20,660 nt of DNA from a virus: IMG/VR virus record IMGVR_UViG_3300025810_001060, positions 1 to 20,660 of that record. One strand, 5' to 3'. The position numbers and the translations under genes are program-made. The notes under the pieces are model-generated. The model worked only from the letters and a program-made list of their open reading frames with translations, did no database searches and was not told the DNA's origin. Shown here in pieces: positions 13,971 through 20,335 of this stretch (positions are counted from its first letter, which is position 1; each line of letters begins with the position of its first letter).

Positions 13971-14863
13971 AAACTTCCCTTGTTACAGGTGGTGCCGGGT
14001 TTATCGGTAGTCACCTGGTGGACAAACTATTATCAATGGGTCACAAGGTGATCGTTCTTGATAATGAATCATCTGAAGGTCATGATGACTATCATTGGAA
14101 CAGTGGTGCAACAAACTATCCTGTAGACATTCGAAATTTTTATCACATTGTTGATAAGTTTAGAGGAGTTGATTATGTATATCATCTTGCAGCCAAGGCA
14201 AGTGTTCAGGCATCGATTGACTTTCCACTTGATACAATGGAAACCCAAGTCATGGGTACAGCCAATGTACTTGAAGCTGCAAGACAGTGTGGTGTAGAGA
14301 AGTTTATCTACTCATCTACCTCTGCATGTTATGGTAATAAGAATCCTATTCCTAATACGGAAATTATGAGAGAAGACCCTCTCAATCCTTATGCTATTGG
14401 TAAGTTGACTGGTGAACAACTAGTCAAGTCGTATCATGGTCTCCACGGTATGAAGACTGTAGCATTTAGATACACCAATGTATATGGTGAGAGGGCCAGA
14501 CATGTAGGAACATATGCTCCTGCAGTAAGTAAGTTTCTGAAGATGACCCGAGAGGGACAACCCATTACTATCTTTGGTGATGGTTCACAACGTCGTGACT
14601 TCATTCATGTATCTGATGTAGTCAATGCTAACGCACTGATTAGTTTCATGGAACTTGACAACTGGGGTGAAGTTTATAACATTGGGTATGGTGAGAACTG
14701 GAGTATTAAAGATATTGCAGATGCTATCTCTGATGATCAGGTTTTCTTATCTGGTAAACCTGGTGAGATGAGAGAAACTCTTGCAGATATTCGTAAGGCT
14801 AAATCAGAACTGACTTGGAAACCTAAAGTAAACATTCTTGATTGGATCAAAACCCAACTATGA
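13967..14863 (+). CDS. UDP-glucose 4-epimerase-like NAD-dependent epimerase
   Basis: A 298-residue extended SDR enzyme of the GalE/WbpP/UDP-sugar epimerase type. GGAGFIG (8-14), HLAAKASVQASI (73-84), IYSSTSACYG (114-123, active-site Ser/Thr), Y142-AIG-K146, YTNVYGERAR and IFGDGSQRRDFIHVSDV all fit. Cys121-Tyr122-Gly123 at the end of the catalytic strand is typical of C4 epimerases acting on UDP-Glc/Gal or their N-acetyl forms, but the nucleotide cannot be settled by eye. ATGA overlaps at both ends place it in the coupled array. It is somewhat shorter than classical GalE at about 340. Confidence 0.87.
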   Translation: MKTSLVTGGAGFIGSHLVDKLLSMGHKVIVLDNESSEGHDDYHWNSGATNYPVDIRNFYHIVDKFRGVDYVYHLAAKASVQASIDFPLDTMETQVMGTANVLEAARQCGVEKFIYSSTSACYGNKNPIPNTEIMREDPLNPYAIGKLTGEQLVKSYHGLHGMKTVAFRYTNVYGERARHVGTYAPAVSKFLKMTREGQPITIFGDGSQRRDFIHVSDVVNANALISFMELDNWGEVYNIGYGENWSIKDIADAISDDQVFLSGKPGEMRETLADIRKAKSELTWKPKVNILDWIKTQL

Positions 14864-15666
14864 TTGACCTATCACAAGCAACATTTATTATTCCTATTAG
14901 AATTGAATCATCTGATAGGTTGAGGAATGTCATTACCACGACTGCATTTCTTCTGGAGAACTTCAATACAAATATCATCATCAAAGAAGTTGATAGTGAA
15001 TCTGTATTTGAAAGAGATGCTCTTCCAATTCTTAAAAGTATCTTGGATGTAGATGTAAATGTAAAACATATCTTTGAACAGAGTGATGAACCATTGTTTC
15101 ATAGACAAAGAGTTCTCAATGAGATGATTATGGAAGCAGATACGGAGATAGTTGTGAACTATGACTGTGATGTAATTCTTCCTCTGGAATCATATGAATT
15201 ATCATACAAAGGTATTCTTGATGGTATCTACGATGTTGTATATCCTTATGCGTCTGGTAACTATCAATACCAAGTAGACCCATCAGACAAAGTTGTGTCT
15301 CATTTTCTAGAGACATTAGACTATGAGTATCTGAAATCACATTCTAAAGTTCACGATGCACAGTATGGTCATGTTCAGTTCTTCAACCGTAATGTTTATA
15401 TCAAAGGTGGTATGGAGAATGAAAACTTTAGAGCATATGCTCCAGAAGACAAGGAAAGATTTTATAGATTCACAAAACTAGGTTATAGTGTAGGACGTAT
15501 ATCTAACTACATATACCATCTTGAACATTCCCGTGGTGAGAACTCTTGGTTCTCAAATCCTCACATGAATTCTAACATGTCTGAATGGGATAAGATTCAA
15601 AAAATGACCAAAGAAGAACTCATAGAGTATTACTCGGTCCAAAGTTATCTTAAAAAGTATCAATGA
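14860..15666 (+). CDS. Galactosyltransferase-like (GT7 C-terminal type) GT-A glycosyltransferase
   Basis: A 268-residue protein. TFIIPIRIESSDRLRNV (8-24) is a GT2/GT7-like N-terminal strand, and VNYDCDVILP (99-108) holds the D-x-D metal site (D102, D104). FNRNVYIKGGMENENFRAYA and PEDKERFYRF near residues 173-204 match the Glyco_transf_7C acceptor loop (G-G-M/F-D-E-x-F-x-G-Y/W-G-x-E-D). GT7-type enzymes often add Gal or GalNAc, so a UDP-Gal donor made by the neighbouring GalE-like epimerase is a reasonable inference. I start at ATG 14860, overlapping the previous stop as ATGA, rather than 18 bp upstream inside that gene. Confidence 0.82.
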   Translation: MIDLSQATFIIPIRIESSDRLRNVITTTAFLLENFNTNIIIKEVDSESVFERDALPILKSILDVDVNVKHIFEQSDEPLFHRQRVLNEMIMEADTEIVVNYDCDVILPLESYELSYKGILDGIYDVVYPYASGNYQYQVDPSDKVVSHFLETLDYEYLKSHSKVHDAQYGHVQFFNRNVYIKGGMENENFRAYAPEDKERFYRFTKLGYSVGRISNYIYHLEHSRGENSWFSNPHMNSNMSEWDKIQKMTKEELIEYYSVQSYLKKYQ

Positions 15667-16511
15667 AAATTCTCAATCTAGGTTCTGGTGGTCAGATAGG
15701 TGCATACCTGTCTGACTATCTTCGTAAAAAGGGTCACGAAGTTTTTAATTTTGATATCACAAATGGTCCAGAACAAGATCTAACTCTGATTCCAAATCTA
15801 TTTCTCGAACACTATATAAAAGAATCAGACTTTGTATTCTTTCTTGCATTTGATGTAGGTGGATCAAGATACTTGAAGAAGTATCAACACACCTTTGACT
15901 TTATCAATAACAACACTCGTCTGATGGCGAATGTGTTTGGGTTATTGGAGAAGTATCATAAGAGATTTATCTTTGCATCTTCACAGATGGCAAACATGAG
16001 TTACTCACCCTATGGTATTCTTAAGACTGTAGGAGAACTATACACTAAATCCCTTAATGGATTGACAGTTAAGTTCTGGAATGTATATGGTATTGAAAAA
16101 GACCATGAGAAGTCTCATGTAATTACTGACTTCATCCGTAGAGGGTTTGAAGAGGGTCAGTTTGAGATGATGACTGATGGTACAGAAGAGAGACAGTTCT
16201 TGTATGCTGAAGACTGCTGTAAGGGTCTTGAGACTATCATGGAATGTTATACCGATTTCAAACCTGAAGATGAACTACACCTGACATCATTCCATTGGAA
16301 TACAATCAAAGAAGTTGCACAGATTATCTCTGGTCAATTCAATCTAATTGACAGGCCAGTTAGTATTACTCCGGGTACTTCGAAGGACAGTGTTCAAATG
16401 GACAAGAGGAATGAGGCTAGTAACTATATTCATGCATGGTGGATTCCCGAGACAACAATTGACCAGGGTATTACAAAAGTATTCAACGAAATGAAAAATG
16501 ATTGGGTTTGA
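15663..16511 (+). CDS. Divergent NAD-dependent epimerase/dehydratase
   Basis: A 282-residue SDR protein. LGSGGQIGAYL (6-16) is a G-x-x-G-x-x-G motif with Gln in place of the usual Phe. FIFASSQMAN (102-111) gives the Ser, and Y117-GIL-K121 the catalytic pair. FWNVYGIEKDHEKSHVITDF and MMTDGTEERQFLYAEDCC match the substrate-domain motifs. The N-terminus lacks the common HLAA, reading FFLAFDVGGSRYL, where the D-x-G-G pair recalls the A-A-D-M-G-G of GDP-mannose 3,5-epimerases. A GDP-sugar substrate is thus possible but unproven. It overlaps the next gene (GT11) by 14 bp. Confidence 0.8.
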   Translation: MKILNLGSGGQIGAYLSDYLRKKGHEVFNFDITNGPEQDLTLIPNLFLEHYIKESDFVFFLAFDVGGSRYLKKYQHTFDFINNNTRLMANVFGLLEKYHKRFIFASSQMANMSYSPYGILKTVGELYTKSLNGLTVKFWNVYGIEKDHEKSHVITDFIRRGFEEGQFEMMTDGTEERQFLYAEDCCKGLETIMECYTDFKPEDELHLTSFHWNTIKEVAQIISGQFNLIDRPVSITPGTSKDSVQMDKRNEASNYIHAWWIPETTIDQGITKVFNEMKNDWV

Positions 16512-17292
16512 TTATCTTGGAAAGGCTGGACAACTGGGTAACCAGATGTTTCAGTTTGCTGCAACAAAAGGTATTGCACAAAATCGAGGATATGATATGT
16601 GTATCCCTGACCATAATGAAAAAGTCAATGATGGTATAGGTAACATACTTCGTATTGAACTTGATGATGCGTTTGACATTGAGTGTCAAAGATGTATGAT
16701 GGGATCGAATATCCTTCAAGAAGAAAGTTTTCATTTCGATGAAACCTTATTCAATAACTGTCCAGACAATCTAAGTCTGTATGGTTTTTTTCAAACGGAA
16801 AAGTATTTCAAACATATCGAAGATACTATTCGTAGAGACTTTATATTCAAGAAGAGAATTCGAGATGAATGTAAAGAAATTGTTGAAGAAGTATTCGATC
16901 AAGATCCTATCGCCTTACATATTCGTAGAGGTGATTTTCTAATCAACAGTGGTAATCATCATAACCTTTCTATTGATTGGTATGAGAAAGCACTGAAGAA
17001 GTTTGATCCTGATAAAGAAGTCATCATATTTTCTGATGATATATTCTGGGCATCTGCTCAAGAACTATTCAAACCTGATAGGTTTATCATCTCCGATGGT
17101 AATAGTTCTTATCATGATATGTTTATGATGACACAATGTAGTGACTTCATCATTGCAAACTCTACCTTCTCATGGTGGGGTGCATGGTTGGCCAACACTG
17201 GTAGAGTGATTGCTCCATCTAAATGGTTTGGACCAAACAATGCTCACTTAAATACAAAAGACCTATACCCAAGTCACTGGGAGATTTTATAA
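16498..17292 (+). CDS. GT11 alpha-1,2-fucosyltransferase
   Basis: A 264-residue GT11 enzyme with all motifs intact: GQLGNQMFQFA (11-21), LYGFFQTEKYF (94-104), IALHIRRGDFL (138-148, the donor-binding H-x-R-R-G-D), IIANSTFSWWGAWL (218-231) and VIAPSKWFGP. The family transfers L-fucose, usually alpha-1,2 to galactose, from GDP-L-fucose. No GDP-fucose synthesis genes (gmd, fcl) are in the window, so the donor is either host GDP-fucose or GDP-L-galactose made by the epimerase at 4526, which differs from GDP-fucose only by the 6-hydroxyl. It shares a TAATG stop/start with the next gene. Confidence 0.92.
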   Translation: MIGFDYLGKAGQLGNQMFQFAATKGIAQNRGYDMCIPDHNEKVNDGIGNILRIELDDAFDIECQRCMMGSNILQEESFHFDETLFNNCPDNLSLYGFFQTEKYFKHIEDTIRRDFIFKKRIRDECKEIVEEVFDQDPIALHIRRGDFLINSGNHHNLSIDWYEKALKKFDPDKEVIIFSDDIFWASAQELFKPDRFIISDGNSSYHDMFMMTQCSDFIIANSTFSWWGAWLANTGRVIAPSKWFGPNNAHLNTKDLYPSHWEIL

Positions 17293-18083
17293 TGGATAAG
17301 AACAAATCAGTATATAAACTTAATGGTATTGGTCCGATCTATTGTATTAATCTAGATGGTCAACCAGAGAGATGGAAGTTTATGGAGGACCAGTTTAAGT
17401 ACTGGGAGATCAAAGACTACACTCGTATCTCTGCATACGATGGTCGTGAAGACGACTTAAGTGATATCATCAAGGGAAGATACCCTGACATGGTTTCATC
17501 AGGTGAGGTGGGTTGTGTAACCTCTCACCTGAAGGCTATCAAACATTGGTATGAAACCTCTGATAGTCCTTATGCAATCATCATGGAAGATGATTGTGAC
17601 TTAAACCTTGTACGGTTCTGGAACTTTACATGGAAAGATTTTTATAGTAAGATTCCTTATGATTGGGATCTTTGTCAGATTGCTATTATTTCAACTGGCG
17701 ATATCCACATCAAAGTTCACAAGAGATTTGTAAATGATTTCTCAACTGCATGTTATCTTATCACAAGACACCATGCAGAAAAGATGATTCGTCTTCACTG
17801 TAGAGGTGACAAGTATAAACTTGATAATGGTGTAAGACCAAGACCAGTTGCAGATGATCTTCTGTATAATTCCGGAAATTCTTACGCCCTTCCACTTTTG
17901 TTATACAAAACAGAATTGGGTTCCAGTATTCACCCAGAACATGTGGACGTATTCCATAAACAAAACTATGAAGCACAGATGAATTTCTGGGCAAATGCTG
18001 GAGCTAGAATGACGATTGAAGAACTGATGAATTTTGATCCCTATCTTGGTAGGGTGTCTAACCCCTCACAACAAGAGGGTTGA
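17292..18083 (+). CDS. GT25-family glycosyltransferase (LPS biosynthesis type)
   Basis: A 263-residue GT25 enzyme. GPIYCINLDGQPERW (14-28) is the family's V-x-x-I-N-L-x-x-x-x-R-R/W opening, MVSSGEVGCVTSHLKAIKHW (67-86) its L-x-x-G-E-x-G-C-x-x-S-H motif, and YAIIMEDDCDL (94-104) the E-D-D acidic site. Bacterial GT25 members (LgtB/LpsA-like) add galactose to LPS cores; collagen galactosyltransferases are relatives. The start at ATG 17292 shares the stop of the previous gene (TAATG), so an upstream in-frame extension inside GT11 is unlikely. This is the last gene of the glycan cluster; its TGA lies within the -35 of the next promoter. Confidence 0.9.
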   Translation: MDKNKSVYKLNGIGPIYCINLDGQPERWKFMEDQFKYWEIKDYTRISAYDGREDDLSDIIKGRYPDMVSSGEVGCVTSHLKAIKHWYETSDSPYAIIMEDDCDLNLVRFWNFTWKDFYSKIPYDWDLCQIAIISTGDIHIKVHKRFVNDFSTACYLITRHHAEKMIRLHCRGDKYKLDNGVRPRPVADDLLYNSGNSYALPLLLYKTELGSSIHPEHVDVFHKQNYEAQMNFWANAGARMTIEELMNFDPYLGRVSNPSQQEG

Positions 18084-18115
18084 CAAGATCCCACTCTTAT
18101 GGTACATTATAAATA
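18080..18115 (+). promoter_or_regulatory. Overlapping early (TTGACA-17-TACATT) and late (TATAAATA) promoters
   Basis: TTGACA (18080-18085) and TACATT (18103-18108) are 17 bp apart; TATAAATA (18108-18115) begins at the last base of the -10 and is a perfect T4-type late element. The preceding gene's TGA (18081-18083) sits in the -35. A weak hairpin (AACCCCTC/GAGGGTT, about 18059-18081) precedes it without a T tail, so readthrough from the cluster is likely. Confidence 0.75.
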
Positions 18116-18120
18116 TACTG

Positions 18121-18252
18121 GTGTTAAAGGTTATATTAACACTAAGTAATAAAACCAATCTCCGCAAACTTGAGCAAGGTTTTATATGATAAAATCAGAG
18201 ACATGTCGAGTCTCTTAACATCCGTAGGTTAATCTCTACGAGACAAAAAAGG
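18121..18252 (+). promoter_or_regulatory. Structured 5' leader with alternative hairpins (candidate cis-regulatory RNA)
   Basis: The ~140-nt gap before the barrel gene holds several perfect stems: GTGTTAA/TTAACAC (18121-18142), ATAAAACC (18149-18156)/GGTTTTAT (18178-18185), AGAGAC (18197-18202)/GTCTCT (18210-18215) and CGTAG (18223-18227)/CTACG (18236-18240). GGTTTTAT can instead pair with ATAAAATC (18189-18196) around a 3-nt ATG loop. GTCTC can instead pair with GAGAC (18240-18244), close to the likely ribosome site AAAGG (18248-18252). Mutually exclusive pairing is typical of riboswitch-like or translation-control leaders. A CTTAACAT (18214-18221) resembles one Pho half-site. The function is inferred. 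Confidence 0.5.
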
Positions 18253-18261
18253 TAAACAAAA

Positions 18262-18621
18262 ATGTTCAAATCTGTATTCGCAGCAGCAGCTGCTCTGTCC
18301 ATGTCCGCTAGTGCCGCTCTTGCAGGTCCCTATGTAAACGTTGAAGCCAATAGTGGTTTTGCGGGATCTGACTATGTAGGAACCACTACTGATCTTCATG
18401 TTGGATACGAAGGTGAGTCTGGTGATCTTGGTTACTATGTTCAAGCTGGTCCTACTTTGGTTGCACCTGATGGTGAGGCAACTGAAACTGAATTTGGTGG
18501 TAAAGCTGGTCTTGGTGTTGCAGTTACTGAAAACATCAGTCTTTACGGTGAGGTCAGTTGGTTGACCGGTGATGACGAAACCGGTTATGGAACGAAAGCC
18601 GGTCTGACTTATCGTTTCTGA
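18262..18621 (+). CDS. Small secreted outer-membrane beta-barrel-like protein (porin-like), paralogue 1
   Basis: A 119-residue protein. Residues 1-21 form a signal peptide (MFKSVFAAAAALSM..., cleavage after ASAALA). The mature ~98 aa are glycine-rich, alternate polar and hydrophobic residues in about six strands, and end in LTYRF; a C-terminal Phe after an aromatic is the outer-membrane insertion signal. It should be exported to the host outer membrane by host machinery. It is paralogous to the next gene (shared AGPYV start, PDG turn, C-terminal xxGTKxxxxYxF). Cyanophage genes of this kind beside pstS have been reported as phosphate-regulated and of unknown function; a porin-like role in phosphate uptake is my inference. 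It is followed by a strong terminator. Confidence 0.82.
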   Translation: MFKSVFAAAAALSMSASAALAGPYVNVEANSGFAGSDYVGTTTDLHVGYEGESGDLGYYVQAGPTLVAPDGEATETEFGGKAGLGVAVTENISLYGEVSWLTGDDETGYGTKAGLTYRF

Positions 18622-18637
18622 TCTTCCATATAAAATA

Positions 18638-18680
18638 AACATCTAGATGTTCGGAGACTCTGACAAGAGTCTCCTTTTTT
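18638..18680 (+). terminator. Rho-independent terminator preceded by a perfect palindrome
   Basis: GGAGACTC (18653-18660) pairs perfectly with GAGTCTCC (18667-18674) around TGACAA, followed by six T (18675-18680). It sits 32 bp after the first barrel gene. Just before it is the 14-bp palindrome AACATCTAGATGTT (18638-18651). The terminator separates the first barrel gene from the Pho-type promoter of the second. Confidence 0.92.
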
Positions 18681-18737
18681 ATGCTTTGGTTTATGGAAGG
18701 TTAAAATTAGTATAACCCACTCTATATACTGAGGTTT

Positions 18738-18793
18738 ACTTTAAGTCAACTTAATTTTTACTTAAAGACAGATCTGAATGGGTCTGTTATAAT
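18738..18793 (+). promoter_or_regulatory. Pho-box-like triple repeat and -10 of the barrel2-pstS operon
   Basis: Three 11-bp units each begin ACTT: ACTTTAAGTCA (18738-18748), ACTTAATTTTT (18749-18759) and ACTTAAAGACA (18760-18770). The 8-mers CTTTAAGT, CTTAATTT and CTTAAAGA with 3-bp spacers resemble the PhoB box of marine cyanobacteria (CTTAACCT-like, 11-bp period). TATAAT (18788-18793) is a perfect -10; no -35 is seen at 17 bp upstream, as expected for an activator-dependent promoter. The 17-bp gap between repeat and -10 is a little long. Confidence 0.72.
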
Positions 18794-18823
18794 AACCAAG
18801 TAATCACATTACACAAAAAACAA

Positions 18824-19180
18824 ATGAAAGCATTCGCAGTTGCCCTGCTCGGTTTGGCGATCTCCGTCCCCGCCATGGCAGGTCCATATGTAGAGTCCAA
18901 GTCCGAGTTCAAAGGAACTGATGAGGAGTTCAGTAAGCAAGTCCACCAAGGACGTGTAGGATATGAGTGGAAGACAGGAAACTTTGCTCCATACATCGAA
19001 GGTGGTGCTGGAGTATCTGTTCCTGATGGTGGTGAGCAAGAAGGTTTTACTGCTCTTGAACTTGGTAGTAAAGTAAAGATCACTGATAATTTCAGTGCTT
19101 ATGGTAAGTGGGAGAACATTTTCCAAGATGATTCTACTCGTGATTGGAAAGTTGAAGTCGGCACCAAGTATAAGTTCTGA
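18824..19180 (+). CDS. Small secreted outer-membrane beta-barrel-like protein (porin-like), paralogue 2
   Basis: A 118-residue protein. Residues 1-19 are a signal peptide (MKAFAVALLGLAISVPAMA). The mature ~99 aa show short alternating strands (HQGRVGYEW, FAPYIEGGAGVSV, LGSKVKITDNFSAYGKW, WKVEVGTKYKF) and end in KYKF, an outer-membrane assembly signal. It is too small for a standard 8-strand barrel, so a 6-strand or oligomeric form is possible. A Pho-box-like promoter lies upstream and pstS follows 10 bp after its stop, so it is very probably phosphate-starvation induced and co-transcribed with pstS. It is a paralogue of the gene at 18262. It matches my memory of the PhoB-regulated unknown gene found beside pstS in cyanophages. 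Confidence 0.85.
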   Translation: MKAFAVALLGLAISVPAMAGPYVESKSEFKGTDEEFSKQVHQGRVGYEWKTGNFAPYIEGGAGVSVPDGGEQEGFTALELGSKVKITDNFSAYGKWENIFQDDSTRDWKVEVGTKYKF

Positions 19181-19190
19181 GGATTAGATA

Positions 19191-20150
19191 ATGAAACTTA
19201 AAGCAATTGTAGCAGCTACAGCAACTATTCCTCTTATGGTTGCCTGTGGTGGATCTAAGGAAACATTTCAACTAAGTGGAGCAGGTGCTACATTCCCTGC
19301 ACCTCTTTATACAGCATGGTTTCAATCCTTTAATCAAGATACTGGCAACCAAGTAAACTATCAAGCAGTTGGTAGTGGATCTGGTGTCCGTCAGTATGTT
19401 GCTAAAACTGTTGACTTTGGTGCCAGTGATGGTGCTGTAAGTGATGAGAAGCAGAAGATTCCAATGGTCCACATTCCTATGACTGGTGGTGCTATTGTTC
19501 CTGCTTACAACTATCCTGGTTGTGATGCCAAGATGACACAGACACAACTTGCTGATGTATATCTTGGTAAGATTACTAACTGGTCTACCTTTGGATGTGA
19601 AAGTAAAACTATTCTTCCTGTATTCCGTTCTGATGGTAGTGGCACCACAAAAGGTTTCACTAACTCACTATCAGCATTCTCTCTTGAATGGGAAGAAACT
19701 GTTGGCACGGGTAAGGCAGTAAAGTGGCCTACTGGTGTTGGTGGTAAAGGTAACTCTGGCGTTGCCGCACAAGTTAAACAGGTTCCTGGTTCCATTGGTT
19801 ACCTGAACTATGGTTATGTTGTAAACAGTGACTTCCAACAAGTTGCACTACAAAACAAGGCAGGTAACTATGTCAAAGCAAATGCTGAAACATCTGCAGC
19901 AGGTCTATCGAGAATCATCCTTGACGATCAGCTTCGTGGTGCTGACGCTAACCCTGCTGGTGCCAACGCATATCCTATTGTCTCCCTTACTTGGATCCTA
20001 GCGTATCCTGAGTCTAAGGAAGGTGTAAAGGAAACTCTTCGTTATATGTTGAGTGAGAAAGCACAGGCAATGTCTGATGGTCTTGGTTATGTTCCTCTTC
20101 CAGAGAATCTTCGTCAGAAAGCACTTGCTGCTGTTGACAGTATCGAATAA
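19191..20150 (+). CDS. pstS: Phosphate-binding protein PstS
   Basis: Periplasmic phosphate-binding protein of the host ABC transporter PstSCAB. Residues 1-19 are a lipoprotein-like signal ending MVAC (C19), though -3 is Met rather than Leu. Phosphate-site motifs are SGAGATFPAPLY (29-40), DFGASDGAVS (75-84) and FRSDGSGTTKGF (145-156). GIGYLNYGY-like SIGYLNYGYV, near residue 202, is the late conserved segment. Its 319 aa match the family. TGAGGA overlapping the previous stop is the ribosome site, and a terminator follows. Phage pstS is a known auxiliary metabolic gene thought to keep phosphate flowing during infection; no pstC, pstA or pstB is present, so it must use the host transporter. Confidence 0.95.
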   Translation: MKLKAIVAATATIPLMVACGGSKETFQLSGAGATFPAPLYTAWFQSFNQDTGNQVNYQAVGSGSGVRQYVAKTVDFGASDGAVSDEKQKIPMVHIPMTGGAIVPAYNYPGCDAKMTQTQLADVYLGKITNWSTFGCESKTILPVFRSDGSGTTKGFTNSLSAFSLEWEETVGTGKAVKWPTGVGGKGNSGVAAQVKQVPGSIGYLNYGYVVNSDFQQVALQNKAGNYVKANAETSAAGLSRIILDDQLRGADANPAGANAYPIVSLTWILAYPESKEGVKETLRYMLSEKAQAMSDGLGYVPLPENLRQKALAAVDSIE

Positions 20151-20163
20151 TATAAGTATAGTG

Positions 20164-20186
20164 GGGGACAGTAGTCCCCTTTTTTT
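20164..20186 (+). terminator. Rho-independent terminator after pstS
   Basis: GGGGAC (20164-20169) pairs perfectly with GTCCCC (20174-20179) around AGTA, followed by seven T. It lies 13 bp after the pstS stop and ends the Pho-type operon. Confidence 0.92.
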
Positions 20187-20281
20187 ATGAAAAAGAAAAT
20201 CAAAAAGTCGGAACAAAAAATTGCAGACTATGATAATATATACGATATGATATAGGAGGACACTTCAAGAACTGTCACATG

Positions 20282-20308
20282 ACCTCCCCCAAAAAGGGAG
20301 GTTCTTTT
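20282..20308 (+). terminator. Hairpin with T-rich tail, probable terminator
   Basis: ACCTCCC (20282-20288) pairs with GGGAGGT (20296-20302) around CCAAAAA, followed by TCTTTT. No gene lies between it and the pstS terminator about 100 bp upstream. It would end either readthrough or a short (about 50-nt) transcript from a weak promoter-like TTGCAG/TATGAT pair (20221-20251, 19-bp spacing). Confidence 0.65.
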
Positions 20309-20309
20309 G

Positions 20310-20315
20310 TATAAT
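20310..20315 (+). promoter_or_regulatory. TATAAT -10 element before the last gene
   Basis: A perfect TATAAT lies 20 bp before the ATG at 20336. No -35 is seen 16-18 bp upstream, where the terminator stem lies, so it would need an activator or be a middle-type phage promoter. Confidence 0.5.
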
Positions 20316-20335
20316 AACTTCAGTTACTAAAACAG

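Noticed and set aside
18229-18642. 137-codon open frame on the minus strand
   Set aside because: Antisense to the first barrel gene, with no recognisable domain; the + strand gene has a clear signal peptide and insertion signal.
18653-18685. A promoter embedded in the terminator after the first barrel gene, as at 1666
   Set aside because: The loop has CTGACA but the nearest -10-like TATGCT is only 14 bp away, so the parallel with 1666 does not hold.
20279-20314. An 11-codon peptide (ATG 20279 to TAA)
   Set aside because: AGGAGGA is about 18 bp upstream, too far, and the codons are simply the terminator stem.
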